Assembly: GCA_002049455.2 (NCBI GenBank)
Contig: KV919274.1
Location: 1 to 35,073 of the forward strand
Length of the DNA: 35,073 nt
Direction: 5' to 3'
DNA from: Porphyra umbilicalis
Lineage: Eukaryota > Rhodophyta > Bangiophyceae > Bangiales > Bangiaceae
The notes below the pieces were generated by a model. That model worked only from the letters and a program-made list of their open reading frames with translations, was not told where the DNA came from and did not search any database. Positions 19,607 to 29,956 of the stretch are shown here, one piece after another. The position numbers and the translations under genes are program-made. Numbering within the stretch: the first letter of the stretch is position 1; each line of letters opens with the position of its first letter.

Positions 19607-20760
19607 TCACCGGCCGGCTGCGCGGGAGCTGCCGCCACCCCGCCCCCCCCCCCCCCGCGCCTCCCCCCCCCCCCGCCCCCGCCCGCGGCCACGCCACAGC
19701 CGCGCGACCGACTGGGAAAAGTCGACCTTGACCCGCCGATCGTCAATGAGCACCCCATCCATCTTGCGGTAGGCGGCTTCGCACGACGCGACGCTCTCAA
19801 ACTCGACAAAGGCGTAGCCGAGCGACGCGCCCGTCGCCCCATCCCGAATCACCTGCGCGGTGCACGGCCCAAAGCGGGCAAAGATGAGCGCGAGGTCCGC
19901 CCCGCGCGTCAGCGGGTTGAGCTTGCACACAAAGAGGACGTCCTCGGGCGGCGCCGCGTCGGCCGACGGCATGTCGCCGACGAGCTCGAGGACGACCGCG
20001 CGGGAGCGCGCCTGCCGCGCCGCCGCCGCGGTGCCGTCGGCGGCGCCCGCGACGAGCGCCGCCTCGTCCATGTCCGAGTCGAGGCCGCTGTCGCTGTCCC
20101 CGCCGCCGCCGCCGCCGACGCCGCCGCCAGCAGCGTCCCGGCGGGGGGGGGGGACGGCGACCGCGACGGCGCCGCCGGCGCGCCCGGCGGCAGCGGCAGC
20201 GGGTGGTCCAACACAATCGTGTGGTGCACGCGGATGCGGCGGAGGGGCTTGAGCGTCCCCGCGTCGACGACCGCGTCGTTGAGGGCGTCGAGGACGGCGG
20301 CGCCTTCGGCGACAAAGCCAAACACGGGGTTGACGCCGTCGAGGTAGGGCAGCGGGCCCGCCGCCAGTTGGATGTAAAACTGGGAGCCGTTGGTGTGCGG
20401 GCCGCCGGCGGGGGCCATCGCCACCACCCCACGGCGGGAGTGTTTGAGGGACGGGTGGAACTCGTCGGCAAAGAAGCGGGGAGGGGGGGGCGCCGCCGTG
20501 GCGGCGGCGGCGCCGGCGGCGGCGGCCGCGCCCCCCGCGGCGGGCGGGGCGCACAAGCCGTACACGGACGAGCCGCCCGTGCCCGTCCGCGTCGGGTCCC
20601 CCGTCTGCGCAATAAAGTCGCGCTCCACTCGGTGGAACGTGCAGTTGTTGTAGTACTTGAGGTGGCACAGGGCGAGAAAGTTGGCGGCGGTGACGGGCGC
20701 GTGGACAGTGTCAACGTCAATGACCAGGTCGCCGAGGGAGGTTTCGATGAGGACGCTCAT
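19607..20760 (-). CDS. PPIL4: PPIL4/CYP59-type cyclophilin with RRM domain
   Basis: A nuclear peptidyl-prolyl isomerase joined to an RNA-binding domain, a family tied to transcription and pre-mRNA processing. The start is the ATG at 20760-20758 ([16 protein letters not shown]), the canonical N-terminus. Residues 1-185 form the PPIase domain ([41 protein letters not shown]), with an Ala/Pro insertion at about 71-95. After an acidic linker ([12 protein letters not shown]) comes the RRM at about 274-348, with RNP2 LFVCKL and RNP1 [10 protein letters not shown], then an RG/Gly-rich tail. The two halves are in different frames. One extra C in the 11-base run 20143-20153 joins them into 384 residues. 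The tail is shorter than in animal or plant homologues and no zinc knuckle is seen. It shares a 695-base head-to-head intergenic region with the DAHP synthase. Confidence 0.88.
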
Positions 20761-21455
20761 GGTGTCGAGGGGGAAACAGCAAGGAGCCCAAGGACGGAAC
20801 GTAGGTATCACATCGGCGTGCAAGGAGGGCAGCCGAGAGGTCACCAAACTGGGGTGACGGAAAAAACCAAGAGCAACAAAGCAGAGACACAATGGCAAGC
20901 GGCGCGGCGCGCACGAGCACGCCGAAAGCGCGCGCAGGTGTCAGACTCTCACCCTGGTGGACTTGATCCGAGAACCGGAAGGACAAGTACCATGACTGCC
21001 ACCGACTCGGCTTGACAGTGTAGGGCCTTGTAACGTGTCACAGCGGGGCTCCACAAACGCTCCTTCTGCGGGAGGGTTCCCGATCCCACGTTCCTGATTG
21101 GCCCCAGGCGAGACATTCTGGCCCTTCCAAAACCGTCTCAGCCGTCGGAATCGCCGGCGTCGCTTGGCCCGGTCGACACAGTATCTCGGGGGCCCGAGCC
21201 GGCGGTGCGCAGCTCCCCGACGGAGGGCTGGGGCCCCGCACGTGGCCCTGACCCGTGACGATGGTCGACGGTTTCGCGTCCGCCAACAGGTTCCTGCCCC
21301 CTTTGACCTCGCCCACCCCGGCGCTCCCTACCCTTCCTGCCCTTCGACAACACGGCGCCCTGCCGGACGGTCTGCTGTATCAACCACAGTGGCTATTAGC
21401 CATCATATCCCCGTTCACCTACCCTCTTGCTGCTGCAGTCTCCCCCCGTGATACC
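20761..21455. promoter_or_regulatory. Shared divergent promoter region, PPIL4 / DAHP synthase
   Basis: Both genes start here and run outward, so their promoters must lie in these 695 bases unless 5' introns exist. A CCAAT-type element (GATTGGCC, about 21096-21103) is present. No clear TATA box was found for either gene. Confidence 0.45.
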
Positions 21456-23021
21456 ATGGCGCCACCCGGGCAGTCACCGTTTGTGACGGCCTTCACCACG
21501 CCGTCCTCGCTCCCCTTGTCGCGGCCGTCGGCGTCGCTCTCGCTACGCCGCTGCTCCCTGGTGCCCACTTCACTGACACATGCTGCCGGGGGCGTGCGGC
21601 GGGCCTCGCCTGTCGCTGTCCCCCGCATGGTCGCAGCGCCACCTGCGGCGGAGCGCGCCTGGACGCCCCAGTCGTGGCGCACCATGCCCATCAAGCAGAC
21701 GCCGACTTACCCTGACCAGACCGAGGTAGAGGCGGTGGAGAAGCGCCTGCGTGGCGGCGTGCCGCTCGTCTTCTCGGGCGAGACCGACCGGCTGACGAGC
21801 GCGCTCGCGCGCGCCTCCCGCGGCGAAGCGTTTGTGTTGCAAGGCGGCGACTGCGCCGAGTCGTTTGACGAGTTTGCCAAGTATGGCGGCAAGAACATTG
21901 CCGACACGTTTACGCTGCTCATCCAGATGAGCATTGTGCTCATGTACTCCATCGGGCCGGTGGTCAAGATTGGGCGAATGGCGGGGCAGTTTGCCAAGCC
22001 CCGCTCGTCGGCGGTGGAGCGCGCCAAGAATGCGGCCCTGAGCTTGCCGTCGTACCGCGGCGACATGATCAACGGGGAGGCGTTTGAGGAGAGCGCGCGC
22101 GTGCCAGACCCGGAGCGCATGTGGACGGCGTTTGTGCAGTCGACGGCGACGATGAACCTGCTGCGCACGCAAGCCAGTGGGGGCGCCCTGGACCTGAACC
22201 GCATCCAAGACATCAACCTCAAGTTTGTCAAGGGCACCGCCGCGGGCTCCCGCTTTTCCGAGTACGTCCGCAACGTCAGCGGCGCCCTGCGCTTTATGAA
22301 CAGCTGCGGGGTGCCGGTGGACAGCCCGGCCGTGACAACCGCCGAGTTTTACGTCAGCCACGAGGCGCTGCTGCTGCCGTACGAGGAGTCACTGTGCCGC
22401 CCCGGCGCGCACGATAGCAGCAAGGTGTACGCCACATCGGGCCACTTTCTGTGGTTGGGCGACCGCACGCGCCAGGTCGACGGCGCGCACGTGGAGTTCC
22501 TCCGGGGGATTGCCAACCCCATTGGCATCAAGTGCGGGCCGACGCTCGACCCGGCGGAGCTGCTCGAGCTGCTCGCGATCCTCAACCCGGATAACACGCC
22601 CGGCCGCATCACGCTCATCACGCGGATGGGGGCGGGCAAGATTGCAGAGGGGCTCCCGCCCCTCATCCGCGCCGTCGAGTCGGCCGGCGCGGTCGTCACG
22701 TGGGTGTGCGACCCGATGCACGGCAACACCGAGTCGTCCCCGAGTGGCTACAAGACGCGCCCGTTTACCAACGTGCTGGAGGAGGTGCGTGGCTTCCTGG
22801 AGGTGCACAAGAAGATGGGTTCCATTGCGGGCGGGCTTCACCTGGAGCTTACCGGGCAGGACGTGACGGAATGTGTTGGGGGCATGCAAGAGCTGAGCCA
22901 CGACGACTTGGCGAGCCGCTACGAGAGCACGTGCGACCCGCGGTTGAACGCCAGCCAAGCGCTGGAGCTCGCCTTCCTGGTCGCCGAGACGGTGGGCGGG
23001 GCGTGCTACATCCCGTCATAG
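21456..23021 (+). CDS. Class II 3-deoxy-D-arabino-heptulosonate 7-phosphate synthase, plastid
   Basis: Catalyses phosphoenolpyruvate plus erythrose 4-phosphate to DAHP, the first step of the shikimate pathway to aromatic amino acids. I chose the ATG at 21456 (ACCATGG context); it gives 521 residues, the usual plant-type size, although the frame is open to 21255. Residues 1-60 are Ser/Thr/Ala/Arg-rich with Phe near the start (MAPPGQSPFVTAF), fitting a plastid transit peptide. Class II signatures follow: VLQGGDCAESF, KIGRMAGQFAKPRS, SYRGDMINGEAF, SGHFLWLGDRTRQ, NPIGIKCGP, ITRMGAGKI and CDPMHGNT. Expected metal ligands are Cys133, His422, Glu464 and Asp494; the last three are spaced 42 and 30 residues, as in the mycobacterial enzyme. 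Uninterrupted and intron-free. Confidence 0.96.
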   Translation: MAPPGQSPFVTAFTTPSSLPLSRPSASLSLRRCSLVPTSLTHAAGGVRRASPVAVPRMVAAPPAAERAWTPQSWRTMPIKQTPTYPDQTEVEAVEKRLRGGVPLVFSGETDRLTSALARASRGEAFVLQGGDCAESFDEFAKYGGKNIADTFTLLIQMSIVLMYSIGPVVKIGRMAGQFAKPRSSAVERAKNAALSLPSYRGDMINGEAFEESARVPDPERMWTAFVQSTATMNLLRTQASGGALDLNRIQDINLKFVKGTAAGSRFSEYVRNVSGALRFMNSCGVPVDSPAVTTAEFYVSHEALLLPYEESLCRPGAHDSSKVYATSGHFLWLGDRTRQVDGAHVEFLRGIANPIGIKCGPTLDPAELLELLAILNPDNTPGRITLITRMGAGKIAEGLPPLIRAVESAGAVVTWVCDPMHGNTESSPSGYKTRPFTNVLEEVRGFLEVHKKMGSIAGGLHLELTGQDVTECVGGMQELSHDDLASRYESTCDPRLNASQALELAFLVAETVGGACYIPS

Positions 23022-23445
23022 GTGCATCCACGGTGGAGCCAGCCGCCGTTGGCGGTCTGGGGGGGTAGACGTTATCGGGGTATTTTTTTGTGTGTGGCGG
23101 CATCGTATAGCTCTACGCTGGGCAAGGTTGTGGCGTTTGCTTTGGTTAACCAAACATAGACGTCAAATCGACTTCATGTATTATGATATTAGAACGATTA
23201 ACTTCACAGGTTGAACGACGTGGTGCGAGACACTTCCTCGAGGTCCTCGTCGCCTCACTGAGGGGTTCTCGCGCCTTTCCACACGGGCCTGTACGCTGGC
23301 ACGACGTCCGACAGGCCCACGTATGTACCGTGTGGCCACACACGAAAGCACACCCTCAAGCGACAGTTGCATTTTTGCGTACTGCAGCTCGTGAGGTGGA
23401 CGAAAATCAGCCACGACACACTTCTTGGCCGGGTGTCTGTGAACC

Positions 23446-23604
23446 TGCGACGGAATGTCGCACGCCCCGGCCACGGTCTCGGCGACCAGGAGGGCGAGCG
23501 CCAGCGCTTGGCTGGCGTTCCACCGCGGGTCGCACGTGCTCTTTGAAGTGGTTGGCCAGGTCGACGTGACTCAGCGCCTGCACGCCCCCGATGCATGCCG
23601 TACA
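23446..23604 (-). pseudogene. Inverted, frameshifted copy of the DAHP synthase 3' end
   Basis: The minus strand here encodes IGGVQALSHVDLANHFK, then after a one-base insertion TCDPRWNASQALALALLVAE and VAGACDIPSQ. This matches the last 50 or so codons of the neighbouring gene (VGGMQELSHDDLASRYEST and onward). The final stop is replaced by CAG. Nothing else of the gene is seen upstream. It is a truncated inverted duplicate, about 430 bases from the end of the intact gene. Confidence 0.85.
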
Positions 23605-23841
23605 CATCGTGCGTATTCTGTCTCCAGCGAAGGCTCGATGACTGGCACTCGACCCTGTCGGGCACCAAACAGCCGACGTCACAATTGGCTACGCGTGACA
23701 CGACCTCGCCGGGGCTCACGACTGCCGAGCTGGAAACGTCTTCCAGCATTGCCTCCCACCCCTGTCCACAAACCCCACTGGCACGCTGCCAACATCTCGC
23801 CTGGTACGACCTCTACCGCACCACACGTGCACACCACAGAG

Positions 23842-24973
23842 CTACGCCTTCTTGTCAAACTCGCCGGCGTAGCCCAAATGAATCGCCACGGGCACCCTGC
23901 CCGGCGTGGGCGGCAAATCGGCTGCAGACTTGGCTTCCTCCTGTGAGACGGCAACACAAACCAGAGCAGCAGACAAGCAGCACGAACAGGCGTTGAACAA
24001 AAGGGAACGCACAAAAGCACAACGAGCTGATGAACAGGTGTAAGTCACAGGCGCACGCCACACGAGTAAGTCCAGTGGCAGTGGCCGCCGACAGGACGAA
24101 GCCCAAAACAAGACCCAACCAGAACCGACACAGGCACACACAATCCAAACCAAGGGGAGCAAGAGGGGCACGTCGCCACGACGTACAGCAGAAAGCAAGG
24201 GGGACGCAGCTGGCGACGCTGGCGCCGAAGCGTCCGACGCGAGCCCCGCCCCGGGCCCGCGCTTGAAATAGGCAATGTCAAAGACGTTCTTGTACGGCCC
24301 AGTCGGCACAATCGTCGGACGCTGGTCACTGCGTGAGCGGTCGGGTCATAAACACAGGAACAATGGAGCAGGAAGACGCGTGCACCACAGCCGAGCAAAA
24401 ACAGTCGGCGAGACGGCCAACGCCAGTGGCCACGGGCGGAAAGGAATACGCGTCAGCACCAACAACAACACACGGAGCTGTAAACGGCCAAGAAGCCGCA
24501 AAACGAGGCTCCCGTCTGTGAGAGCACCACACCAAGGCAGCCGCCACTGCGCATCCGAAAAAACCATGGCGCAGCGAGCGGCGCCACCCACACCGCACAG
24601 CTGCTGTTTGGTCACCCCCCGCACGGTGCGCAGAGGAGGGTCTTTACAAAAGCGGACCGCCCGCAAGCGCATGGCGCGCAAGCCCAGGGCTGCCCACACG
24701 GGCACCCCGCGCGAGCCCCCGTGGCCGCCCCTCCCCCCGGGCCCCCACGCCCACCCACCGCCACGCGCCGACGCAAAAGCGTCACACGTACCCCGGCGCA
24801 GGCGTGCGGTACTTGGACTGCTCCATTGGCAGCCGCAGCACGTCGTCGGCCACGTCTGGGCGGAGGAGCTTGCCCGTCGCCAGCCGCTCCTTGAGGGACG
24901 CGAGCACCCCAATCAGGCCCGTTGGCGGCTTTGACGCCGCCGCGCACGCCATGGTGGACGCGCGGAGGGCCAT
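23842..24973 (-). CDS. Small three-exon gene, 140 residues, unassigned
   Basis: Exons are 24973-24792, 24328-24187 and 23940-23842. The start ATG at 24973 gives MALRASTMACAAASKPPTG, which could be a mitochondrial presequence. Exon 1 ends GG/GTACGT and exon 2 begins after CACGCAG, joined in phase 2 (...YRTPAPG-DQRPTIVPTG...). Exon 2 ends GCT/GTACGT and exon 3 begins after CTCACAG, in phase 0. Introns are 463 and 246 bases. Both donors match and no frame is broken, which supports the model strongly. Characteristic stretches are KERLATGKLLRPDVADDVLR, PTGPYKNVFDIAYFKRG and, at the C-terminus, VAIHLGYAGEFDKKA. The order of a PxGPxxxxxxxYxxR block after a small helical region faintly recalls the complex I subunit B14.5a (NDUFA7), but I would not assign it on that basis. 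Confidence 0.75.
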
Positions 24974-25434
24974 TGCAGCACCACGTCGGAAAACACACAG
25001 AGGTGGGTGGGTGGGGCCGAGGACCGGACACGGCAATGGCGGGATGGCGGCGGCAGCGTGGCGAGGAGGGGGTTGGCGGCGGGGACCAAGGCAAAGCAGA
25101 GGGGGGGGGCCCAGCGTCGAGGCGGTGGGGAGCCAAGAGGTTGGCGACAGTCCAGGCTTGCGCTGCACAAGTCATCTAGTAGCACCCACCTACCCAAATG
25201 AAAAGAATATCAAGAAACGACACGAGGTGATCCCGCTGCAGCGACGTACTGCACTGAACGTCTTCAGACGGTACGTTCTTGATCCATCCCCACGCACCGT
25301 CTCGGACGCACGCGCGACCACTGCCGTTCTTTGGCCACGCTCGCCCGTGCGCTGTCCGCCCCCCCCACCACCCGACCGCTGCCGTAGCGGCCCCCCCCCC
25401 CTCCCCGCTCCGCTGCTCCCCGCCCCCCGCGCCC
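24974..25434. promoter_or_regulatory. Divergent intergenic region between three-exon gene and REV1-like gene
   Basis: The two genes start here in opposite directions, 461 bases apart. The 25360-25430 part is C-rich. No definite TATA or CCAAT element was found. Long frames crossing it on both strands show no domain. Confidence 0.35.
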
Positions 25435-26401
25435 ATGGCGCAGCCTCCTCCCCGCGACGGGGACGCGCCGCCCGCGGCGGCCGACGCGACGGCGCCCGCC
25501 GCGGGCGGCGGCGGCCGCAAGCGCCCGCGGCCCGCAACCCCCCCCCGGCCACCGTTGGGGACCCCCCCGCCGTCGCCACCGCCGCCGCCGCCGCCGCCGC
25601 CGCCCGCCGCCGCCGCGGCGGTCGACCACGGTGGCCCGCCGGCCACAGCGCCGCGCCAAGTGTCCCCCGGCCGCCCGTCGCCAGCGGCAATGGCGACGGC
25701 AGACGGCGCTGCCGCTGCCCCGCCGACGCCCGCGGCGCCAACCCCCCCCGCCCTCCCGCCGCCGGCCCACGCTCGGTCGCCGCCCTCCCCGCCCCCACGC
25801 CCACCGCCGTCGACGCCGCTGCGGGCGTTGCCCCCCCCCCCGTGCCCCCCCCCCCCCCCCCGCTCCCCCCCCCCGCCGCCCGCCGCCCCCACCCCGTCGC
25901 CCGCCGCGGCCATTGCCGCCGCCGCCTCTGCCGCCGCGTCCATGTGGGCGGGCGACGGCATGCGCGGCTACGTGCGGGCCAAGGCGGTCAAGCAGGACGC
26001 GCGGCTGGCCGCCGAATTCCCCGCCGCCGCTGCCGCCTCCGCCCCCGCCGGCGGCACCCCCCCCCCGCGGGTGGGGGCACCCCCTTTGCCGGCCTCGTCG
26101 TGTGGGTCGACGGCCGCACCCGCCCCGACCGCGGGGCCATCCGCGCGGCCGTCGGGGCGGGCGGCGGCACGTTTGCGGCGACGCGTCGGGCGGGCGTCAC
26201 CCACATTGTCGCCGACCGGGTGTCGGCGGCAACGGCGGCGCGGGTGGGGGGGGGGGGGGGCGCACCCGCCTCGTGACGGGCGCCTGGGTGACCGCCTGTG
26301 TGGCGGCGGGGCGGCGGGTGGCGGAGGGGCGCTTCCCGCCGCCGGGGGCGGGGGGGGGGGGGGGGGCACCCCCCGCTGTCGTGGGGGGGGGGAAGCGGTG
26401 A
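25435..26401 (+). CDS. REV1-like BRCT-domain protein, N-terminal part only
   Basis: Resembles the N-terminus of the translesion DNA synthesis protein REV1. A Pro/Ala-rich region (1-169) precedes WAGDGMRGYVRAKAVKQDAR (about 171-190), the segment found before the BRCT domain in REV1. The BRCT follows: FAGLVVWVDGRTRPDRGAIR, GGGTFAATRRAGVTHIVADR and LVTGAWVTACVAAGRRVAEG, containing the usual GG, THIVA and W positions. The parts lie in three frames. One extra base in the C run 26057-26066 and one in the G run 26246-26260 join them. After 26330 long G runs and stops follow and no polymerase domain is visible before the inverted repeat at about 26835. The gene is either truncated there or its remainder is hidden by errors. 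The start could instead be the Met at about residue 170. Confidence 0.6.
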
Positions 26402-26834
26402 TGGGGGGGGGGGGGGGGGGCGTGTGGTCGGGCCTCGGACGGCGCGGCGGTCGGTGTCGGGCTGGCCCCCGTTTTGCGGTGCCCCGCGTGCGTGGCGGCG
26501 TGGCGGGGAGCGCGTTGGGGTGTGGCGGGGGCGCCGCCTGTGGGCCCCCCGTCGCGCCGCGGTGCGCCGGTGGTGACGGCGGGCGCCGTGCGGTCGGCTG
26601 CGCGGCGGTCGCGCTCGTCGTCGGTGCGGGCGGTGGTCTTTGGTTTGCTCTTTTTGCGGCCCCGCTCCGTGCCGCCCCCCCGAGCGGCCGCTTGCACGGG
26701 CACGGTGCCGCCGGGGGTCTCTCCCCGTTGCCGACACGGGGTGTCGGCAGGGACGGCGCCGAGGGCGGGCGGCCGCGTCACGCGGCCGCGTCGCCGGCCC
26801 CTCCCCAAGCCCCCATTCTCCGTGCGTCTCCCCG
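26402..26834. other. G-run-rich stretch after the BRCT region, no domain seen
   Basis: Contains G runs of 10 or more bases at 26350-26420. Frames stay open on both strands. A minus-strand reading includes a Lys/Arg/Asp-rich stretch (GRKKSKPKTTARTDDERDRR), but its plus-strand mirror is equally open, so neither can be supported. Confidence 0.3.
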
Positions 26835-27428
26835 CCCTGGCCGCATTGTCCGTGGGTCAAACAGGTGGTGGGAGATGCGGCCGCTGCCGACTGGCGCTGG
26901 CGGCTGGGGGTGTCTCTGGCACGCGGGACCGGGGGTGTAGGGTATCCCCCAATGGCCTCGGCCAGACGTTGGTCGGGGGGCGGCGGGCGGCGGGCGACGG
27001 ACTCTCACTGCGGTAGCCGCGTGGCGCAGGGTTCGGGTCTATCGCCGCCCGCCGTTGGTGGTGGGCGCAGCATCGTTGCGGTGTTCCCATTCCCAGTGTT
27101 GCACTCTGGCGGGGTGCCCGCAAAGTGTGCGGCGTCCGTGAGGTTTCTGAGCGTTGCTGGAGGGGAGGACCGGGCGGTGCCGCTTGCCGTCGAGCTGGGT
27201 AGGACAAGAGAGCACCGTCGATGACAAGCAACTGCCACACGGGCAGGGCGTTTCTACTCGCGCTCTCTACACATGCAGCGCACCACGCAGAATGTACAAC
27301 AGTCGTACCGGCAAAGCGAGCAAGGTCAAAGTAAAGAAAAAGAAGACGTGGACAGGTGCGCAACAGTCGAGTGAGGATGCCTTGCCGGCACAGACAAAGT
27401 CAACGGGCCCCCAGTCCCCCCGAGCGCC

Positions 27429-27678
27429 CTACTTGCGGCCGCCAATGACCACACTTTGCTGGTTGTGGTTGTTGTTGTTGTTGTTATCGTTGTTGTCGTT
27501 GTTGTTGTTGTTGTCGTCGTCGCCATAGCCATACTTGCCCTTGCCGTGCTTGCCCTCCGTCCAGTGCACCGCATAGTGGCAATAGCCCTCTGGCCGCTCG
27601 CGCCCGTCCCGCCCGTCCCGCGCCGCCCGCGACGTGCGGCCGATCACCACGGTCTGCTGGTTCTGGTTGTTGTTGTGG

Positions 27679-27712
<34 letters not shown>

Positions 27713-27836
27713 AATCGTCGTAGCTGCCAAAGGCATAGCCCGCCGCGTAGCCGTCACTAAACGCCGCGTCGCGCCCCGACGCCGCCTGCCGGCTGCGGCC
27801 GCCAATGGCCACCTGCTGCTGGTTGTTGTTGTTGTT

Positions 27837-27874
<38 letters not shown>

Positions 27875-28037
27875 AGTCGTAGTAGCCGTAGGCGTAACCC
27901 TCCTTGTACCCGTAGCGGCACGGGACAAACTTGGTGTCCGTCTTGGTGCCAGAGCGGGCAGAGGTGGGGGCGGCGGCGGCGGACGCGACAAGGGCGGCGG
28001 CGGCGACGACGGCGGCAGTGGTCTTGAAGACGCCCAT
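27429..28037 (-). CDS. Secreted modular Asn/Tyr-rich protein, copy 1
   Basis: 202 residues from the ATG at 28037-28035. A signal peptide is evident (MGVFKTTAAVVAAAALVASA, cleavage after about Ala23), so the product should be secreted or in the cell wall. The mature part has three modules. Each has a Tyr/Gly or Gly/Asp segment, an Asn run (residues 56-72, 110-127, 176-193) and a conserved NQQxVxIG motif (about 73-79, 126-133, 192-199) followed by Arg. Only two Cys occur (40 and 153), which could pair. It ends VVIGGRK. The long minus-to-plus mirror frames of poly-Val, poly-Leu and poly-Thr are artefacts of the AAC repeats. I recognise no family; an extracellular structural protein is a guess from composition. 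Confidence 0.85.
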
Positions 28038-28253
28038 GGTGAGGAGGAGCGGGGACGAGAGGGAGGTCGACAGCTGGGGGCGCTGGAAGGACAGAGAAGG
28101 AGTGGTGTGAAGAGACGGGCAAGGCGCAGAAGCGCGGTGGAGATGTGTTGATAGGAGGTGAAGAGTGAGCGTGTGCCGGTGAGCGGTGGTGGCTACGATG
28201 GTGAGCGGATGTGGAGTGGGAGATGGTGGTGAGAAAGCAGCCCGTGCCGTCCC

Positions 28254-28261
28254 CTTTATGG
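28254..28261 (-). promoter_or_regulatory. TATA-like element of Asn-rich gene copy 1
   Basis: CCATAAAG on the minus strand, with its far edge 224 bases from the ATG. The same element at the same distance precedes copy 2. Conservation may merely reflect the recent duplication. Confidence 0.4.
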
Positions 28262-28482
28262 AGCCTGAGGGGGGAGGATGAGCACAAAAAGTGCTTACTC
28301 GTAGAGAGCAACGGGGCCGCAGCGCCCCACACTGGGTGCCTTCGCACGGTGTGCTGCCACAAGCGAGCTCAGAGCCTCCATGCCCCGCCGAGAGTAGTGC
28401 GCCGTCGAGGTGTAGCGGTCCACCTGTGGGCTCACTGCCCTGATCCCCCGCCGCGCCGACAGGTCATCGCGCGGCCACCGCG

Positions 28483-29727
28483 GCCGAGCACATAACATGA
28501 CCGTCCGCGCCCGAGAAGCACAGAGGCCTGCATCTGGACGCTGGATACCGAGTACACCGATGGCGTGAGGACTCCAAGCAGCATCAAAGCATTTGCACCC
28601 TGGACTGTCCGTCATCCAGGCGCGCAAGGACATGAAGGAATGAGCAAGATGCGATGCTCGCGAATTCGCCATGCCATTTCTATTGTGCGCGCCAGGAACG
28701 ACCCTTCCCCTCATCGTGCCGCACCGTGCCGCCGCCCACCATGACCAGCACGAAACCAGCGGGTCTCGCTCGCAAACGCCACGCGTCGCTTACCGGCAGG
28801 ACATCCACAGCTTCGAGAAAAGCGTGGCAGGCGGATACGTGACCAGTGAAAACGAGGACAGAAACGGTCAAAAGCCCTGGCGCGCCTCTTCCGTTTTTTA
28901 AGGTGCCTGATAGGGTAGGATGTGCGTCCATGCCCATCTCAAATCACAGGCTGCCGTAGGATACTGGCTGGCGACGTCCGCACCCACAACCATGTGGCAG
29001 GACAAGAATCCACGAAGCAGGGCGGTGCAGTGTGTTTTTCTTTGGCCACACGGCAGATGCACCAGCTCGCAGCGTCTGGCCCAGACATCTGACCAGTTGG
29101 CTGGCGGCGGGCTGCTCTTCGGCTGTGGCGCAACACTTAAAAATATGCGCTGTGCGCCGTGTGTTCTGAAACGGTAGGAGGATCAGCTTGACACACACGT
29201 TCCCATTGGTCAGGAGCCGAAGATCGGTGCTGTTCCGTATTCACCGTAACCGCTCTCGGGCCTCGAATGTTTTGTCAAATCACCACGTGAGCTGGTCATC
29301 CCTTGTGACATGTCCTTCACAGGGTCCAACGAAGACCAAACCACGTGTCTTCGGAAGATGACTTGTCATCTGACAGCTTGCTTGACCCACTCGTTCCACA
29401 CGCTTTTGGGCGCTAATCGTGTCATATCGAAAGGTGCAAACCGCACAGTGCGAGTGATTCGCTGACCGGGGGTCCAGAGAACTGCTCATCGCCAAGTTGA
29501 CAAACAGGTCGTCATCCGAAGTGGCTACGTAGCGTCCTGCAGGACGCCGTCGTTCATGACGCACTCCACCGAAGAAGAAAAACGTTGAGCCCCCACTTGG
29601 CAAACCCACCAGAGACTGCCAGAGATCTGTCGCTGTAGGAGCCTGTATCCGTGGGGCGCGTCGATCCTCGGCCGAGTCAGGATTCGCCAGCAGAAGCGCG
29701 GACTGTCCCAGCTGCTCAACTCTTCGC
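28483..29727. other. Unique spacer between the inverted-repeat arms
   Basis: 1245 bases of moderate GC between two divergent genes. Short frames occur on both strands, none longer than about 90 codons apart from those running in from the arms, and none has a domain. Upstream regulatory sites of both Asn-rich genes may lie here. I see no repeat or RNA gene. Confidence 0.4.
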
Positions 29728-29948
29728 CGCGGGTGCCGCGCGATGACCTGTCGGCGCGGCGGGGGATCAGGGCAGTGAGCCCGCAGTTGGACCGCTACAC
29801 CTCGACGGCGCACTACTCTCGGCGGGGCATGGAGGCTCTGAGCTCGCTCGTGGCGACACACCGTGCGAAGGCACCCTGTGTGGGGCGCTGCGGCCCCGTT
29901 GCTCTCTACGAGTGAGCACTTTTTGTGCTCATCCTCCCCCCTCAGGCT

Positions 29949-29956
29949 CCATAAAG
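29949..29956 (+). promoter_or_regulatory. TATA-like element of Asn-rich gene copy 2
   Basis: CCATAAAG, 224 bases upstream of the ATG at 30173, mirroring copy 1. Confidence 0.4.

Larger units (their letters stand above)
26835..28482 (-). repeat. Left arm of large inverted repeat
   Basis: The sequence is the reverse complement of about 29728-31385. Identity is near-perfect over the Asn-rich gene and its 5' flank and falls off outward, where alignable blocks such as GCGTGCCAGAG-CACAC and the GCAACGATGCTGCG region remain. The inner edge is sharp (CGCGCGATGACCTGTCGGCG). A 1245-base non-repeated spacer separates the arms. Confidence 0.85.

Noticed and set aside
24804..26276. 490-codon plus-strand frame
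   Set aside because: It lies opposite exon 1 of the three-exon gene and then in the wrong frame for most of the REV1-like region. Only its last part carries BRCT sequence, which is explained by frame slips.
27456..28151. Plus-strand frame of poly-Val/Ile opposite the Asn-rich gene (and its mirror at 30059-30937)
   Set aside because: It is the complement of AAC codon repeats; the Asn frame has a signal peptide, a good start and conserved motifs.
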